Source: an uncultured beta proteobacterium
GTDB lineage: Bacteria; Pseudomonadota; Gammaproteobacteria; Burkholderiales; Burkholderiaceae
Assembly: GCA_903995005.1 (NCBI GenBank)
Contig: CAJEZV010000007.1
Coordinates: 1 to 46,442 of the forward strand
DNA: 46,442 nt
Direction of reading: 5' to 3'
Below are positions 1-11,157 of this stretch, piece after piece (positions within the stretch are counted from its first letter, which is position 1; each line of letters starts with the position of its first letter). A program made the position numbers and the translations under genes. The notes under the pieces were generated by a model, which ran no database searches, was not told where the DNA came from, and saw only the letters and a list, made by a program, of their open reading frames with translations.

Positions 1-37
1 AAAAAGTAAAGGGCTAGCATTAAGTCGCCTCCATCAC

Positions 38-808
38 TTATAACTCCCCGCGATGGAGTGTAGTTCCAGCAAATGATTGCTGAATAGGCATGATTTCAAC
101 AGCATTGACATTCATGTGCGCAGGTAAGGTTGCCGACCAGAATATTGCCTCGGCAACATCGTCAGAGCTAAGTGCTTCAACCCCTTCATACACTTTCTCT
201 GCTTTTGCATCATCACCCTTGAAGCGAACATTAGAGTACTCGGTCCCCGAACTCAAACCAGGCTCTACACAGGTAACGCGCAAACGAGTACCTATCAAGT
301 CAGCCCGCAAGTTCAGGCTAAATTGCTTTACGAATGCTTTAGAAGCTCCATACACGTTGCTACCAGGATATGGGTAGAGCCCTGCGACAGAGCCAACATT
401 AATCACGTGACCACATTTTCGCTCGACCATGCCGGGCAAAAAAGCTCGAGTCATATGAACAAGACCTCTAATATTGGTATCAATCATTTGATCCCAATCA
501 GCAATATTAGTTTGATGCGCTGGCTCCAAGCCTAATGCAAGCCCAGCGTTATTGACGAGAACAGTAACCTTCGCAAATTCTTGAGGCAAAGAAGCTGCTA
601 AAGAATCAACTTGGGCGCTATCGCAGACATCCAATACCAAGATGTGAAGCTTCTGCTGCTGCTCTATAGGGAGCGATGCTTTGAGTGCTTCTAAGCGCGC
701 CCTTCTTCTACCGGCAGCGATGACCCTATGGCCATGAGCCAAAAAACGTCGTGCAGTTGCCTCACCAAATCCAGCGGTTGCACCTGTTACTAAAACGGTA
801 TGTTCCAT
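38..808 (-). CDS. SDR family NAD(P)-dependent oxidoreductase (YdfG-like)
   Basis: ORF with N-terminal TGATAGFGEATARRF Rossmann motif, NNAG, YGASK catalytic motif. Confidence 0.93.
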   Translation of the reverse strand: MEHTVLVTGATAGFGEATARRFLAHGHRVIAAGRRRARLEALKASLPIEQQQKLHILVLDVCDSAQVDSLAASLPQEFAKVTVLVNNAGLALGLEPAHQTNIADWDQMIDTNIRGLVHMTRAFLPGMVERKCGHVINVGSVAGLYPYPGSNVYGASKAFVKQFSLNLRADLIGTRLRVTCVEPGLSSGTEYSNVRFKGDDAKAEKVYEGVEALSSDDVAEAIFWSATLPAHMNVNAVEIMPIQQSFAGTTLHRGEL

Positions 809-828
809 ATCTCCATTAACTCCAATGA

Positions 829-1752
829 TTAAGCTAGGTCTATTAATTTCTGATCTTCAAGCTTAGCAGCTCCTGACTTTACCAAAGCCTGGGGCAACCA
901 TTTGATGAAATCCTCTAAATCCATATTCAACTGCTTTGCAGCACTCTTTAGTGCTGGCGTACCCACAATCCAATGATTCACCTCGTCCAGGTCCTTTGTA
1001 CGCCACTCTATCAACTTATATTTCAACAAGACTTTTGCGCCATGACGAGCATTTCGGTCCGGGTCAGAAGCCAAGTAGTCCAACCTTGATCGCGCCGTGG
1101 CTATAGATTTGGCAGCATCTATAAAAGGTTTACCATGCCCTGGAATCACCAAGCTCACTGGCAACGTCTCAATGAGGTCTAAGGTCTGCGCAACCTCTTC
1201 AAAGCCAGGCTCACCCCAGATCTCAGGGAAAACGACACCAAAGCCCTCTTCCCACAGTGCGTCGGCAGAAATCAGAATGCAATGATCTGGCTGATACAGC
1301 ATGACTGAATGGTGATCGTGTCCTGGGGCTGCCAATATCTGCCAAACATAGCGCCCAAGCAATATTTCCTGCCCTGGAATAAGCAATCTATCATGAGCAA
1401 AACGTGGGCACTCTTGTCCTAGATTTTGATAACTTAATAAATCTTCGTTCCAATTGCTCACTGCTTTTTCTTCTGCAGCTGGAATCAGAATCTCACAATG
1501 AAATGCTTTTGCTAGAGCAGCATTACCACCGCAGTGATCTGAATGGAGGTGTGTATTTACCACTTTATCCAAACGTGATAATGAATTCTTATTCAGTGCA
1601 TTGCGCACTAGATCAATCGTGAGATTTTCATGTGCACAATAACCGGTATCCACCAGCGAAACATCTTGATCGCCAAAGTGAAAAATATTATTAGCAGAAA
1701 GCCAGCCTCTTTCAAAGACTTCAATCCCTGGAGGCAATAAACGGGTAGGCAC
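829..1752 (-). CDS. MBL-fold metallo-hydrolase
   Basis: HLHSDHCGGN metal-binding motif, APGHDHHS, PGHGKP. Confidence 0.9.
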   Translation of the reverse strand: MPTRLLPPGIEVFERGWLSANNIFHFGDQDVSLVDTGYCAHENLTIDLVRNALNKNSLSRLDKVVNTHLHSDHCGGNAALAKAFHCEILIPAAEEKAVSNWNEDLLSYQNLGQECPRFAHDRLLIPGQEILLGRYVWQILAAPGHDHHSVMLYQPDHCILISADALWEEGFGVVFPEIWGEPGFEEVAQTLDLIETLPVSLVIPGHGKPFIDAAKSIATARSRLDYLASDPDRNARHGAKVLLKYKLIEWRTKDLDEVNHWIVGTPALKSAAKQLNMDLEDFIKWLPQALVKSGAAKLEDQKLIDLA

Positions 1753-1753
1753 T

Positions 1754-2326
1754 TTAATTTCTAAGATTAGCTTGTGGGGTCAACTCCAACTGACGAGTGT
1801 CAAACTGTTGACCTTGCAGTCTCTGTAAAAGATCGTCATAGGTCTTTTTATCTAACTGCGGTGTTCTAGAAAGAATCCAGAGGTATTGACGTCGAGGATC
1901 GCTGATTGCAGCCACCTGATACTGAGAATCCAAATCAATCACCCAGTAATCACCCCACACCATGGGCAAAAAAGAAAGCCATACTGGCGCAAATCGCACC
2001 TCTAACTTTGGTGAGTCTTTGGCACCTATTTGCCGTGCTGTACCCTCAGCATCCAAGAGTTCACCGTCAGCATTTTTGCAGCTATTGAGCACTTTGAGAT
2101 TACCATCAGGCCTTATTGAATAAACTGCTTTGGTATTGCTAATACATTTCCTCTGAAACCAGTTCGGAAACTTGGCAATTTCATACCAAGCACCTAAGTA
2201 TCTCGGTACATCTAAAGCTGGAATCGTCTTTACTGAATCATCGCTTACTTGACTATTATTTTGACTATAAGCAGGCAAGCAAACTAAGAGGAGAAGACTA
2301 AATAAAGCGCCTTGTATTTTCATCAT
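1754..2326 (-). CDS. Lipocalin family protein (Blc-like), exported
   Basis: Signal peptide; YLGAWYEIAKFPNWFQRKC lipocalin GxW motif; YLWILSRTP. Confidence 0.88.
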   Translation of the reverse strand: MMKIQGALFSLLLLVCLPAYSQNNSQVSDDSVKTIPALDVPRYLGAWYEIAKFPNWFQRKCISNTKAVYSIRPDGNLKVLNSCKNADGELLDAEGTARQIGAKDSPKLEVRFAPVWLSFLPMVWGDYWVIDLDSQYQVAAISDPRRQYLWILSRTPQLDKKTYDDLLQRLQGQQFDTRQLELTPQANLRN

Positions 2327-2328
2327 GC

Positions 2329-3291
2329 CTAATAGTACTTCTTCAGATCCATACCAGCATACATGCTGGCGACTTGCTCGCTGTAGCCATTAAACATCTG
2401 GGTTTTAATCTTCGGTGCAAACATCCCTTTTGCATCACCAATACGTCGCTCAGTTGCCTGGCTCCAGCGTGGATGATCTACTTGAGGGTTCACGTTGGAA
2501 TAGAAACCATACTCGCGCGCATCAAATTGACTCCAGCTTGTTTTGGGCATTTCTTCTGTAAACCGAATTTTTACAATAGACTTTGCGCTCTTAAAGCCAT
2601 ATTTCCATGGAACCACGATTCGGACTGGTGCACCGTTTTGCTTTGGCAGTACTTCACCATACAAGCCAAGAGTCAGCAGCGTTAAGGGATTCATGGCTTC
2701 ATCCATACGCAAGCCTTCGCGATAAGGCCAATCAATAATATTGCTCTTGAGTCCTGGCATTTGTTTGCGGTCAGCCAGAGTGATAAATTCCACATACTTT
2801 GCAGAACCTAGGGGCTCTACTTTATTAATGAGTTTTGATAATGAGTAGCCATCCCAAGGGATCACCATTGACCAACCCTCAACGCAGCGCATGCGATAGA
2901 TACGCTCCTCAATTGGCGCCAGTTTTAATAGCGCATCAATATCGAGAGTAAGGGGCTTTTTCACTAAGCCCTCAATGGAAATAGTCCATGGGCGAGTTTG
3001 TAAGGTATGTGCATACTCAGCTGGGTCAGCTTTATCAGTCCCAAACTCGTAGAAGTTGTTATAGCCCGTTACATATTTATAGGGGGTTAATTCATCCTTG
3101 GCTGCATAAGCCTGATTGAGGGCTGCGCTCAGTTTTTCTGGATTGGCAGCTAATGCCTCTCTTGAAAACCAAGGGGCTAGCGCCATCCCGAAGCCACCGG
3201 CTGCGGCAGCCTTGATGAGATTGCGGCGGTCCTCAAAAATTGCTTGAGGAGTGATGTCACTCGGAAGAATGGTCTTATCAATAAAGCGCAT
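2329..3291 (-). CDS. msrP: Protein-methionine-sulfoxide reductase catalytic subunit MsrP (YedY), Tat substrate
   Basis: Tat-like [13 protein letters not shown] leader; [18 protein letters not shown] molybdopterin-binding region; [15 protein letters not shown]. Confidence 0.93.
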   Translation of the reverse strand: MRFIDKTILPSDITPQAIFEDRRNLIKAAAAGGFGMALAPWFSREALAANPEKLSAALNQAYAAKDELTPYKYVTGYNNFYEFGTDKADPAEYAHTLQTRPWTISIEGLVKKPLTLDIDALLKLAPIEERIYRMRCVEGWSMVIPWDGYSLSKLINKVEPLGSAKYVEFITLADRKQMPGLKSNIIDWPYREGLRMDEAMNPLTLLTLGLYGEVLPKQNGAPVRIVVPWKYGFKSAKSIVKIRFTEEMPKTSWSQFDAREYGFYSNVNPQVDHPRWSQATERRIGDAKGMFAPKIKTQMFNGYSEQVASMYAGMDLKKYY

Positions 3292-3370
3292 GGGGTACCC
3301 CAGTCAATGTAATTAGCTTATTTTGCTACTGATGGCAATTTATTGCTTGCCAGTATTAATGCGCCTAAAA

Positions 3371-3402
3371 GCAAAAGGCAAACCCGAAAGTTTGCCTTTT
3401 GC
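3371..3402 (-). terminator. Intrinsic terminator hairpin between icd and msrP
   Basis: Perfect 13-bp inverted repeat GCAAAAGGCAAAC-ccgaaa-GTTTGCCTTTTGC; followed by TTTT on the minus strand; downstream of the icd stop. Confidence 0.8.
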
Positions 3403-3431
3403 TGTGTCACTGAATAAGTCTCATTGAGCCA

Positions 3432-5666
3432 TTAAGCTCTAACCGCTTTCAAAGCTGCATTGAAAGTAGCGCTAGGGCGCATTACTGCCTTGCACTTTTC
3501 TGAGTCAATTGCAAAGTATCCACCGATATCTGCTGGCTTACCTTGAACTGCCTGGAACTCACTCACAATTTTCTGCTCGTTTGCCTGCAAGGATTTAGCC
3601 AAAGGGGCGAAGTAAGCTTGCAATTCTTTGTCTTCAGTCTGTGCTGCCAATGCTTCGGCCCAATACATCGCCAAGTAAAACTGGCTGCCACGATTATCTA
3701 ACTCGCCAGTCCGTGGAGAAGGTGATTTATTGTTATCCAACAATTTACCAGTGGCCTCATCCAAGGTACGAGCTAAGATTTTCACTTTAGGATTACCTGT
3801 CTTATCGCTGATATCTTCTAGAGATACCGCTAAAGCCAAAAACTCGCCCAGCGAATCCCAACGCAAGTGATTCTCTTCAACCAACTGTTGCACGTGCTTA
3901 GGAGCAGAACCACCAGCGCCTGTTTCAAAGAGCCCGCCACCTGCCATTAAAGGTACGATAGATAACATCTTTGCGCTAGTGCCTAATTCCATAATTGGGA
4001 ACAAGTCGGTGAGGTAATCGCGCAAGATGTTGCCGGTGACAGAGATGGTGTCTTTGCCGCGAATCACGCGCTCAAGGGTATAACGCATTGCACGAGTCTG
4101 GGACATGATCTGAATATCCACACCTTTGAGATCGTAGTCTTTCAGGTAGGTATTGACCTTCTTAATGAGCTCAGCTTCGTGTGGGCGGTACTCGTCTAAC
4201 CAGAATACTGCTGGAGTATTAGAGAGACGGGCACGATTCACGGCCAACTTCACCCAGTCACGAATCGGCTCATCTTTAACTTGGCACATGCGCCAGATAT
4301 CACCCTCTTCCACATGCTGCTCGAGCAATATAGTTCCGTCATCAGCAACAATACGAGCCACACCAGCCTCAGGGATTTCAAAAGTCTTATCGTGTGAACC
4401 GTACTCTTCGGCCTGTTGGGCCATTAAGCCAACGTTAGGCACAGTGCCCATTGTTGTTGGATCAAAGTTACCATGGGTCTTACAGAAATTAATGATTTCT
4501 TGATAGATACGTGCAAAGGTACTCTCTGGAATCACCGCCTTAGTATCGTGCAAGCGCCCATCAGCACCCCACATCTTGCCACCAGCACGAATCATGGCTG
4601 GCATGGAAGCATCAACGATCACATCACTTGGAGAATGCAGGTTGGTGATGCCTTTAGCAGAGTCCACCATTGCCAATGCTGGGCGATGTTCATGACAAGC
4701 ATGCACATCGTGGATGATTTCTTCACGCTTGGACTCTGGTAGCGACTTAATCTTGTCATAAAGACTGCTCATACCATTATTGACATTGACACCTAACTCT
4801 TCAAAAAGCTTACCGTGTTTAGCAAAAGCATCTTTATAGAAAATCTTTACGGCGTGACCAAACACGATTGGGTGAGAGATCTTCATCATGGTTGCCTTCA
4901 CGTGCAAGGACAACATCATGCCAGTCTTATAAGCATCTTCAATTTCTTTTTCATAGAACTCGCACAAGGCTTTCTTACTCATGTACATACTGTCGATAAT
5001 CTCGCCAGCTAGCAAAGAGACTTTTGGCTTGAGCACAATGGTCTTGCCGCTCTTGGTCACCAGGTCCATTTTCACATCGCAGGCTTTAGTCATCGTCATT
5101 GACTTTTCACCAGCGTAGAAGTCGCCACCGTGCATGTGGGATACGTGGGTACGGGATGCCTGACTCCACTCGCCCATTGAATGCGGATGTTTACGAGCAA
5201 ACTGTTTCACGGCATTTGGTGCGCGACGATCAGAGTTACCTTCACGCAACACGGGATTTACGGCACTACCTAAGCATTTAGAGTAACGAACACGAATCGC
5301 TTTTTCTTCATCATTCTTAGGATCATCTGGGAAATTCGGGATTTTGTAGCCCTTACCCTGTAATTCTTTAATCGCTGCAAGCAACTGGGGTACCGAAGCG
5401 CTAATATTAGGTAACTTAATAATGTTGGTATCTGGCATTAAAGTCATTTTGCCGAGTTCAGCCAAGTTATCCGGCACTTTTTGTTCAGCCGTTAAGCAAT
5501 CAGAAAACTCAGCCAAGATACGGGCAGCAACAGAAATGTCACTCTTCACAATCTCAACGCCAACAGGCGCTGTAAAAGTTCGGATGATTGGCAGGAATGC
5601 ACAAGTCGCCAAAAGTGGCGCTTCATCTGTCAGCGTGTAAATAATCTTTGATTTCTCTGAAGCCAT
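3432..5666 (-). CDS. icd: NADP-dependent isocitrate dehydrogenase, monomeric type
   Basis: 744 aa; full-length match to the monomeric IDH pattern ([32 protein letters not shown]-like [21 protein letters not shown]-type C-terminus). Confidence 0.95.
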   Translation of the reverse strand: MASEKSKIIYTLTDEAPLLATCAFLPIIRTFTAPVGVEIVKSDISVAARILAEFSDCLTAEQKVPDNLAELGKMTLMPDTNIIKLPNISASVPQLLAAIKELQGKGYKIPNFPDDPKNDEEKAIRVRYSKCLGSAVNPVLREGNSDRRAPNAVKQFARKHPHSMGEWSQASRTHVSHMHGGDFYAGEKSMTMTKACDVKMDLVTKSGKTIVLKPKVSLLAGEIIDSMYMSKKALCEFYEKEIEDAYKTGMMLSLHVKATMMKISHPIVFGHAVKIFYKDAFAKHGKLFEELGVNVNNGMSSLYDKIKSLPESKREEIIHDVHACHEHRPALAMVDSAKGITNLHSPSDVIVDASMPAMIRAGGKMWGADGRLHDTKAVIPESTFARIYQEIINFCKTHGNFDPTTMGTVPNVGLMAQQAEEYGSHDKTFEIPEAGVARIVADDGTILLEQHVEEGDIWRMCQVKDEPIRDWVKLAVNRARLSNTPAVFWLDEYRPHEAELIKKVNTYLKDYDLKGVDIQIMSQTRAMRYTLERVIRGKDTISVTGNILRDYLTDLFPIMELGTSAKMLSIVPLMAGGGLFETGAGGSAPKHVQQLVEENHLRWDSLGEFLALAVSLEDISDKTGNPKVKILARTLDEATGKLLDNNKSPSPRTGELDNRGSQFYLAMYWAEALAAQTEDKELQAYFAPLAKSLQANEQKIVSEFQAVQGKPADIGGYFAIDSEKCKAVMRPSATFNAALKAVRA

Positions 5667-5902
5667 TAACGTTTCCTCAATTTTGAAAAATTTACAGGGC
5701 TAGGTTTTTACCCAACCAGTCTCACATCCGCATTTTGCAAGCCGCTTTTAGCGCGCCCATTGCCAACGAAGGGAGCTCTCTATTTTAAATCATCGGTGTT
5801 GGCAAAATTGCTGGATTTATAGCCCAAATCCACCAATACCGCCCTATTTAAGGGAATCCACCAAGACAACCAAAGGTCTGAATTGGCCGTAAACTCTATC
5901 TC

Positions 5903-7102
5903 ATGCCCAACAAGCACCCTTTACTCAATAAAAATCTGGTGCTGCTCATTATTTGCCAGGGCCTATTCCTGACTAATAACGTCACCTTTATCGCCATCAA
6001 TGGTTTGGTAGGCCTCAGCCTTGCTCCTGCGAGCTGGATGGCCACCTTACCGGTAATGGGCTATGTAGTAGGCGCCGCGTTCTCTACCTCCATTGTTGCG
6101 AAATCCCAGAATTACTTTGGCAGAAAGATTTCTTTTCAGCTGGGGCTACTAGTGGCTATGCTCTCCGCCCTCTTATGCGCCTATGCGGCCCTGAGTCAGA
6201 ATTTTTGGCTCTTGGTAGCGGGCACTTTTATTGCTGGCTACTACAGCGCAAATGGCCAACTCTATCGTTTCGCTGCGGCTGAACTCACTGAAACTAGCCA
6301 GCGCGATAAAGCCGTCTCCTGGGTGCTGGCAGGCGGCATTCTGGGTGCAGTTATAGGCCCCAACCTTGCCTCCTGGACACGCGATTTATTCGATACTGCC
6401 TTTTTAGGGGCCTATCTCACTCTATCGATTGCCGCCTGCATTGGCATCTTTGTGATGCAGTTCATTCACTTTCCGGAAGAATTTAAAACTCAGCATGCAC
6501 TTTCAGATGGGCGTGCGCTCAAAAGCATTCTCCAGCAGCCCGTCTTTATGGTTGCCATTATTGGCGCTGCTCTTGGTTATGGCGTCATGAATTTACTCAT
6601 GGCAGCAACCCCACTTGCAATGCAAATGTGTGGGCTTCCCTTTTCAGATACAGCCCTTGTTTTGGAGTGGCATGTCATTGGCATGTTCGCACCAGGATTT
6701 TTTACTGGCTCTCTCATTCAACGTTTTGGCGCCATCAAGATTATGGGCGTTGGAGTAGCCCTCAATTTGATTTGTATCTTGATTGCATTGAGCGGTGCAG
6801 ATCTGCATCAATTCTTCATTGCACTTTTCTTACTGGGAGTTGGTTGGAACTTTTTGTTTACCGGCTCTACCTCTTTAGCAATGACTGCCTATAAACCGAA
6901 TGAACGAGACAAAGCTCAAGCCGCCATTAACTTCTTTGTCTTCGGGACAATGGCATTCACCTCATTTGGATCTGGCGCCCTGATTACCTCACAAGGCTGG
7001 AATATCCTCAACCTGGGATCACTCTTTCCTGTTTTTGTGACTGCAGCAGCACTGCTCTGGTTAGCTAGCCAAAATCGGAAACTTAAAAATTTAGAGCCTT
7101 AA
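5903..7102 (+). CDS. MFS transporter
   Basis: 399 aa, about 12 hydrophobic segments, YFGRKISF MFS loop motif. Confidence 0.88.
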   Translation: MPNKHPLLNKNLVLLIICQGLFLTNNVTFIAINGLVGLSLAPASWMATLPVMGYVVGAAFSTSIVAKSQNYFGRKISFQLGLLVAMLSALLCAYAALSQNFWLLVAGTFIAGYYSANGQLYRFAAAELTETSQRDKAVSWVLAGGILGAVIGPNLASWTRDLFDTAFLGAYLTLSIAACIGIFVMQFIHFPEEFKTQHALSDGRALKSILQQPVFMVAIIGAALGYGVMNLLMAATPLAMQMCGLPFSDTALVLEWHVIGMFAPGFFTGSLIQRFGAIKIMGVGVALNLICILIALSGADLHQFFIALFLLGVGWNFLFTGSTSLAMTAYKPNERDKAQAAINFFVFGTMAFTSFGSGALITSQGWNILNLGSLFPVFVTAAALLWLASQNRKLKNLEP

Positions 7103-8142
7103 GAAGCTTTTGCGAGCGGCAGGTTAAATAAGAGATTTTGGGGTTTTAGCTTAAGTTGTTGCTGCTCGTTCATAGCAATTGCCATATAGACTGGCTTACC
7201 TGCCTGAGCTTTAGCCACAGCAGCCTCATCAATAAAGTCTAGACGGAATAGGCAGATTACTTTCTCAAGCTCGTCAGCCTCAACAGCCTCCTTGTTGTAA
7301 AGCTTATTCAATATCTCCGTTGCCGCAGCATCTAAACCCACATGCCATGACCACTTGGGATCGCTGATTTGCTGCATTGGAGTAATACGCACTTTAGCAC
7401 CCAGAAAATGCTCAATCCATTTTTCTAGAACACGGCAAAAGTGATTAATAGGCTCATGTCCGAAGTTCAGCTGTACCGCAAAGTCAAAATCGGTATTTCG
7501 GGTCCAGTACTCAGCAGCATTTTCCTCATGTAAGACATCCAAGTCTGCCGACCGCATCGTCATGGATTTACCTTTTAATAAATCCATGATGTTGCCGGTA
7601 TCGCCTGCTTGGGCATTGCGAGAGACCGTCTCCTCATCTGCGCCCATCACAATGGAGTCATCAAGCACTGTAATCTTTTGGGTCCTAAAGAACAGCTCGC
7701 CCATGCGCGCTTCCAAAGGATGAACTTCATCCCCCAAAATATGTCGCACAAAGATCTGCGCCAGTTGCGCTACAAATAAGGGGGGAACATCAACGCCCTC
7801 ACCCCTAAACAAGCTCATATAAAAACTCTCTAAGGAGCTTGCGGCTAAAAGGCGTGCTCGATAGCGCAACCAAACCCGATAGTTTTCCTGAATATCCTCA
7901 TCGGCCAAAGTGGCAATTTCAGTGTCGGCAATCTCGATTCGAGGGTTTTGCATCAGGCGCTGGTGCAAGGCTTTCTCAATGGCGCAGGACTCCGGAACCA
8001 GGCTGAGCTCAGGTCTAAGCAAGTAGGTGCGTAAAAAGTCATCTGTGACTAACAGCTGCCGGTCTGGGCTATGCAAAAGGGTGTTGTATGCGGAATTGGG
8101 CCAATAATTTGTCATGTCATAGAGCCAAATGCGGCTCGCCAT
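7099..8142 (-). CDS. Conserved hypothetical protein (DUF6352-like)
   Basis: Long intact ORF; MTNYWPNSAYNTLLHSPDRQLLVTDDFLRTYLLRPEL N-terminus typical of a Burkholderiales-conserved family; family name recalled, not searched. Confidence 0.7.
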   Translation of the reverse strand: MASRIWLYDMTNYWPNSAYNTLLHSPDRQLLVTDDFLRTYLLRPELSLVPESCAIEKALHQRLMQNPRIEIADTEIATLADEDIQENYRVWLRYRARLLAASSLESFYMSLFRGEGVDVPPLFVAQLAQIFVRHILGDEVHPLEARMGELFFRTQKITVLDDSIVMGADEETVSRNAQAGDTGNIMDLLKGKSMTMRSADLDVLHEENAAEYWTRNTDFDFAVQLNFGHEPINHFCRVLEKWIEHFLGAKVRITPMQQISDPKWSWHVGLDAAATEILNKLYNKEAVEADELEKVICLFRLDFIDEAAVAKAQAGKPVYMAIAMNEQQQLKLKPQNLLFNLPLAKAS

Positions 8143-8200
8143 CAGAATAAATAAGGCTCAGAATATACTAGCCAATCAATTTGTGTGAAATAGGAAAAAC

Positions 8201-8551
8201 ATGATGAATGAACTCAAAAAAATCGATACCGTTGTAGGCGACGGCAAAGAAGCTGTGGCTGGCAATCACGTTGACGTGCATTACACAGGCTGGCTCTATG
8301 ATGAGAATACAGCTGATCATAAGGGTCAGAAGTTTGATAGCTCATTAGATCGCGGCCAACTGTTTAGCTTTCCCTTAGGCGCTGGTCATGTCATTAAGGG
8401 CTGGGATGAAGGTGTTGCTGGGATGAAAATCGGTGGCAAACGTACGCTCATCATTCCTTCGGATATGGGCTATGGTCCTCGCGGTGCGGGAGGCGTTATT
8501 CCAGCAAATGCAACTTTAGTATTTGATGTTGAATTGCACGGCGTTAACTAA
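8201..8551 (+). CDS. FKBP-type peptidyl-prolyl cis-trans isomerase
   Basis: [49 protein letters not shown] motifs. Confidence 0.95.
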   Translation: MMNELKKIDTVVGDGKEAVAGNHVDVHYTGWLYDENTADHKGQKFDSSLDRGQLFSFPLGAGHVIKGWDEGVAGMKIGGKRTLIIPSDMGYGPRGAGGVIPANATLVFDVELHGVN

Positions 8552-8580
8552 GCACCATTAGATTTGTCTTGATGGAATGC

Positions 8581-8608
8581 AAAAGACCACCTAAGGGTGG
8601 TCTTTTTG
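8581..8608 (+). terminator. Intrinsic terminator after FKBP gene
   Basis: AAAAGACCACC-taag-GGTGGTCTTTTT hairpin plus U tract. Confidence 0.88.
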
Positions 8609-8637
8609 TTTATGCTGCAATATATATGCCACTCAAA

Positions 8638-9624
8638 TTATGAGCGCACATTCTTGCCGTTTGAGGTCAAACGATTTGTAGGGCGGGTTTGGCATAGGCT
8701 GATGATGCGATTTCTTTCAGCCATGACTTTGTCAGCATAACCACCATCATGTTCAGCATTTGCGGCACCAACGTAGTACTTCAAACCATTGCGCAATGAG
8801 CCTGCCGTGGCGATGAGGTATTTCAGAATATAGGCACCGATACGAATATTGACTTCAGGCTTCACGGCTTCAGTGGTACCGCCATATAAAGCATACTTAT
8901 CTTTATGAACTGAAGTCATTACCTGCATCAAACCTTCAGCACCAGCATGACTTTTGGTATTTGGATTGAAGTTTGACTCGATGGAAATCACGGCTAACAG
9001 AAGCACTGGGTCAATGTTGACTTCTTTAGCAATCAAAATCGTTTTCGATACATACTCTTCAATCTTGGCACGATCGAGTTTGTATTTCTGCTCAAAGAAA
9101 TCTGCAACTAATCGTTGGTTCTGGATTGAACCCATCAAATTACTATCCAGAGCCTGTGGATCAATCTTGGATGTCGGAATACGGTCAGACAAATGAGAAA
9201 TTGACTTCACCTGCATCTGCGCAACAGAAGGCATCAACAAAGCAACCGTCTGCTGCTTGGCGCTATTAAAACCGCCAGAATAAGCATTCGATTTGTTGTA
9301 GATCACCGCGGCGATTTCAGAATCTACCATCTGGGTCGAACTATCATTTGCCGTCTTATATTGCTCTAGCATGCCAAAGCCATTGCTCCAAACGATATGG
9401 CGGGCTTCATCGGGAACGAGGATGCGAGCTAAATCAAAAGCACCGGCATTAGTACCGTTACCAGAAAGCCAAAGGCCTACCACCATGAATACGCTAACAA
9501 CGAGAATGCCATTGATCACCCGGTACACCGGAGCCATAGCATGCGTCAGCAGATCCTTAGCGGCCAGGATTGCTGGTTGCTGATTCTGCGTTTCACTCAA
9601 ATTGTTTGTTAAACATTTACTCAT
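8638..9624 (-). CDS. Lytic transglycosylase (SLT domain), membrane anchored
   Basis: SIESNFNPNTKSHAGAEGLMQVMTSVH SLT catalytic motif; N-terminal TM segment. Confidence 0.9.
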   Translation of the reverse strand: MSKCLTNNLSETQNQQPAILAAKDLLTHAMAPVYRVINGILVVSVFMVVGLWLSGNGTNAGAFDLARILVPDEARHIVWSNGFGMLEQYKTANDSSTQMVDSEIAAVIYNKSNAYSGGFNSAKQQTVALLMPSVAQMQVKSISHLSDRIPTSKIDPQALDSNLMGSIQNQRLVADFFEQKYKLDRAKIEEYVSKTILIAKEVNIDPVLLLAVISIESNFNPNTKSHAGAEGLMQVMTSVHKDKYALYGGTTEAVKPEVNIRIGAYILKYLIATAGSLRNGLKYYVGAANAEHDGGYADKVMAERNRIISLCQTRPTNRLTSNGKNVRS

Positions 9625-10131
9625 CTATTCATTTGCGACACCCCTTAAACCCAACTAGAGATTTATGTTGCAGCGCAATATCTAAAAAACATGGGTCATC
9701 CTAAGAAGGTTCTTATATCAAGTCAAGAATAAAGAAAGTGATTTCAATAACTTTTTGATCTCGAAATACGGGATCTCCCGCATAAGCCATCTCATTTTCT
9801 TATTTAATCTATTGATATCAATCACTTATAAAAGTTAAGAGTCACTAATTTCATACTGTAAAAAAATGGCCAAATTCAGACTTTTTTACGATTTGAGATA
9901 AAAAAATGGCTTCAAAAACCATACATCTAGTGTTTGATGGCGCCTCAGTTTCTACCGGTAGTAGCAGGAGGAAATTGTTGAAAGGCATGATTGTTAAAGC
10001 ATTGCTGATTCATTTCAGTCAGGTTAAGGCATGCCGAACCTTCTCTTGAGGGCAAATTCTTATTAGCTACATGGCTAGCTTTGGTCAAAAATGCGCGGGG
10101 GTATGTATAGCTGGTCCTAAACTTACATCCT

Positions 10132-11157
10132 ATGAAAAGTCTTCGTCAGTTTCTTGCCCTGGCAGTCCTAGTTGGTCTTCTAAACCCACTGAGCGCTTTT
10201 GCCTTATTCGAGGATTGCAAGGATCTATTTCCAGGACAAAAAATCCCGAGCACCCAGCAAGCGGGGCGTGACCTCTGCTTTGATAGCTTTGCGATCTATT
10301 ACTCGCCCTCTGATAAGAAGCCCATCTATACAGTAGAGAAATTGAGTCGAGAGCAGTTATTGGTCCCTCACCCTAAAAGAAGTAACCGATTTTACGAAGA
10401 AGCTAGGTTGCCATTGAACGAGCGCTCGCTTCTTTCAGACTATCGCGGGAGTGGTTATGACCGTGGTCATAACGCGCCAGCTGGCGACATGACCAATGAG
10501 CGTTCGATGGCTCAGTCCTTCTCGTTAGCAAACATGATGCCGCAAGCTAGACAAAACAATCAGGGGATTTGGGCGAAGAATGTTGAAGAGCCAACCAGAC
10601 TTTATGTGAAAAGAGCAACGAACGATGTTTATGTCTTCACCGGATCAACTGGTAATAGCGGGAGCATCGGCAGTAGTCGCGTCACCATTCCAAGTCATTT
10701 ATACAAACTGGTTTATGACCCAGGTAAAAATTTGGCATGGGCTTATTGGATTGAGAACACCAATGAGGCCACCATGAATCCACCGATCTCTTATCAGGAT
10801 TTAATTCAGAAAACAGGGATTGATTTTCAGCTTCCACTTAATTCAGGTCCCGCTATATCTAAAGCAACGCCCTCAGAAGCTAAGCCAGGTATGGCTATGA
10901 TGGGGGGCTGGTACCCCATATTCTTTGATGATTATTCATCCACCAAGGTAGATCAACTTATCAATCACATTCAAGAAGGTCGGGTAGCGAGTATTGAGAT
11001 TCAATACGACCGTAATAGTGATTTAGCTAAAAAAATTGCGGCACAAATTGAATTACAGAGCACGATTACACCAGGCCTCTTACAAAGCAGTCCGCCAGAC
11101 TCCGCAACAGTGACTTACGAACGAAACCGAGTTACCGCAATCGTTCGATCCAAATAA
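10132..11157 (+). CDS. DNA/RNA non-specific endonuclease (NUC1/EndoG type), secreted
   Basis: Signal peptide MKSLRQFLALAVLVGLLNPLSAFA; DRGHNAPAGDM (DRGH) catalytic motif; NMMPQARQNNQGIW. Confidence 0.92.
   Translation: MKSLRQFLALAVLVGLLNPLSAFALFEDCKDLFPGQKIPSTQQAGRDLCFDSFAIYYSPSDKKPIYTVEKLSREQLLVPHPKRSNRFYEEARLPLNERSLLSDYRGSGYDRGHNAPAGDMTNERSMAQSFSLANMMPQARQNNQGIWAKNVEEPTRLYVKRATNDVYVFTGSTGNSGSIGSSRVTIPSHLYKLVYDPGKNLAWAYWIENTNEATMNPPISYQDLIQKTGIDFQLPLNSGPAISKATPSEAKPGMAMMGGWYPIFFDDYSSTKVDQLINHIQEGRVASIEIQYDRNSDLAKKIAAQIELQSTITPGLLQSSPPDSATVTYERNRVTAIVRSK

Noticed and set aside
90-535. Plus-strand ORFs opposite the SDR gene
   Set aside because: Antisense to a well-supported SDR; no family motifs; typical shadow ORFs.
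4153-5640. Multiple plus-strand ORFs within the icd region
   Set aside because: Antisense shadow ORFs of a conserved 744-aa enzyme.
9906-10050. Possible 47-aa ORF MASKTIHLVFDGASVSTGSSRRKLLKGMIVKALLIHFSQVKACRTFS in the ~500-bp gap before the nuclease
   Set aside because: No convincing RBS, no recognised family; insufficient support without conservation data.
10071-10271. 66-aa plus ORF overlapping the nuclease start
   Set aside because: Out of frame with the secreted nuclease and lacks a recognisable domain.
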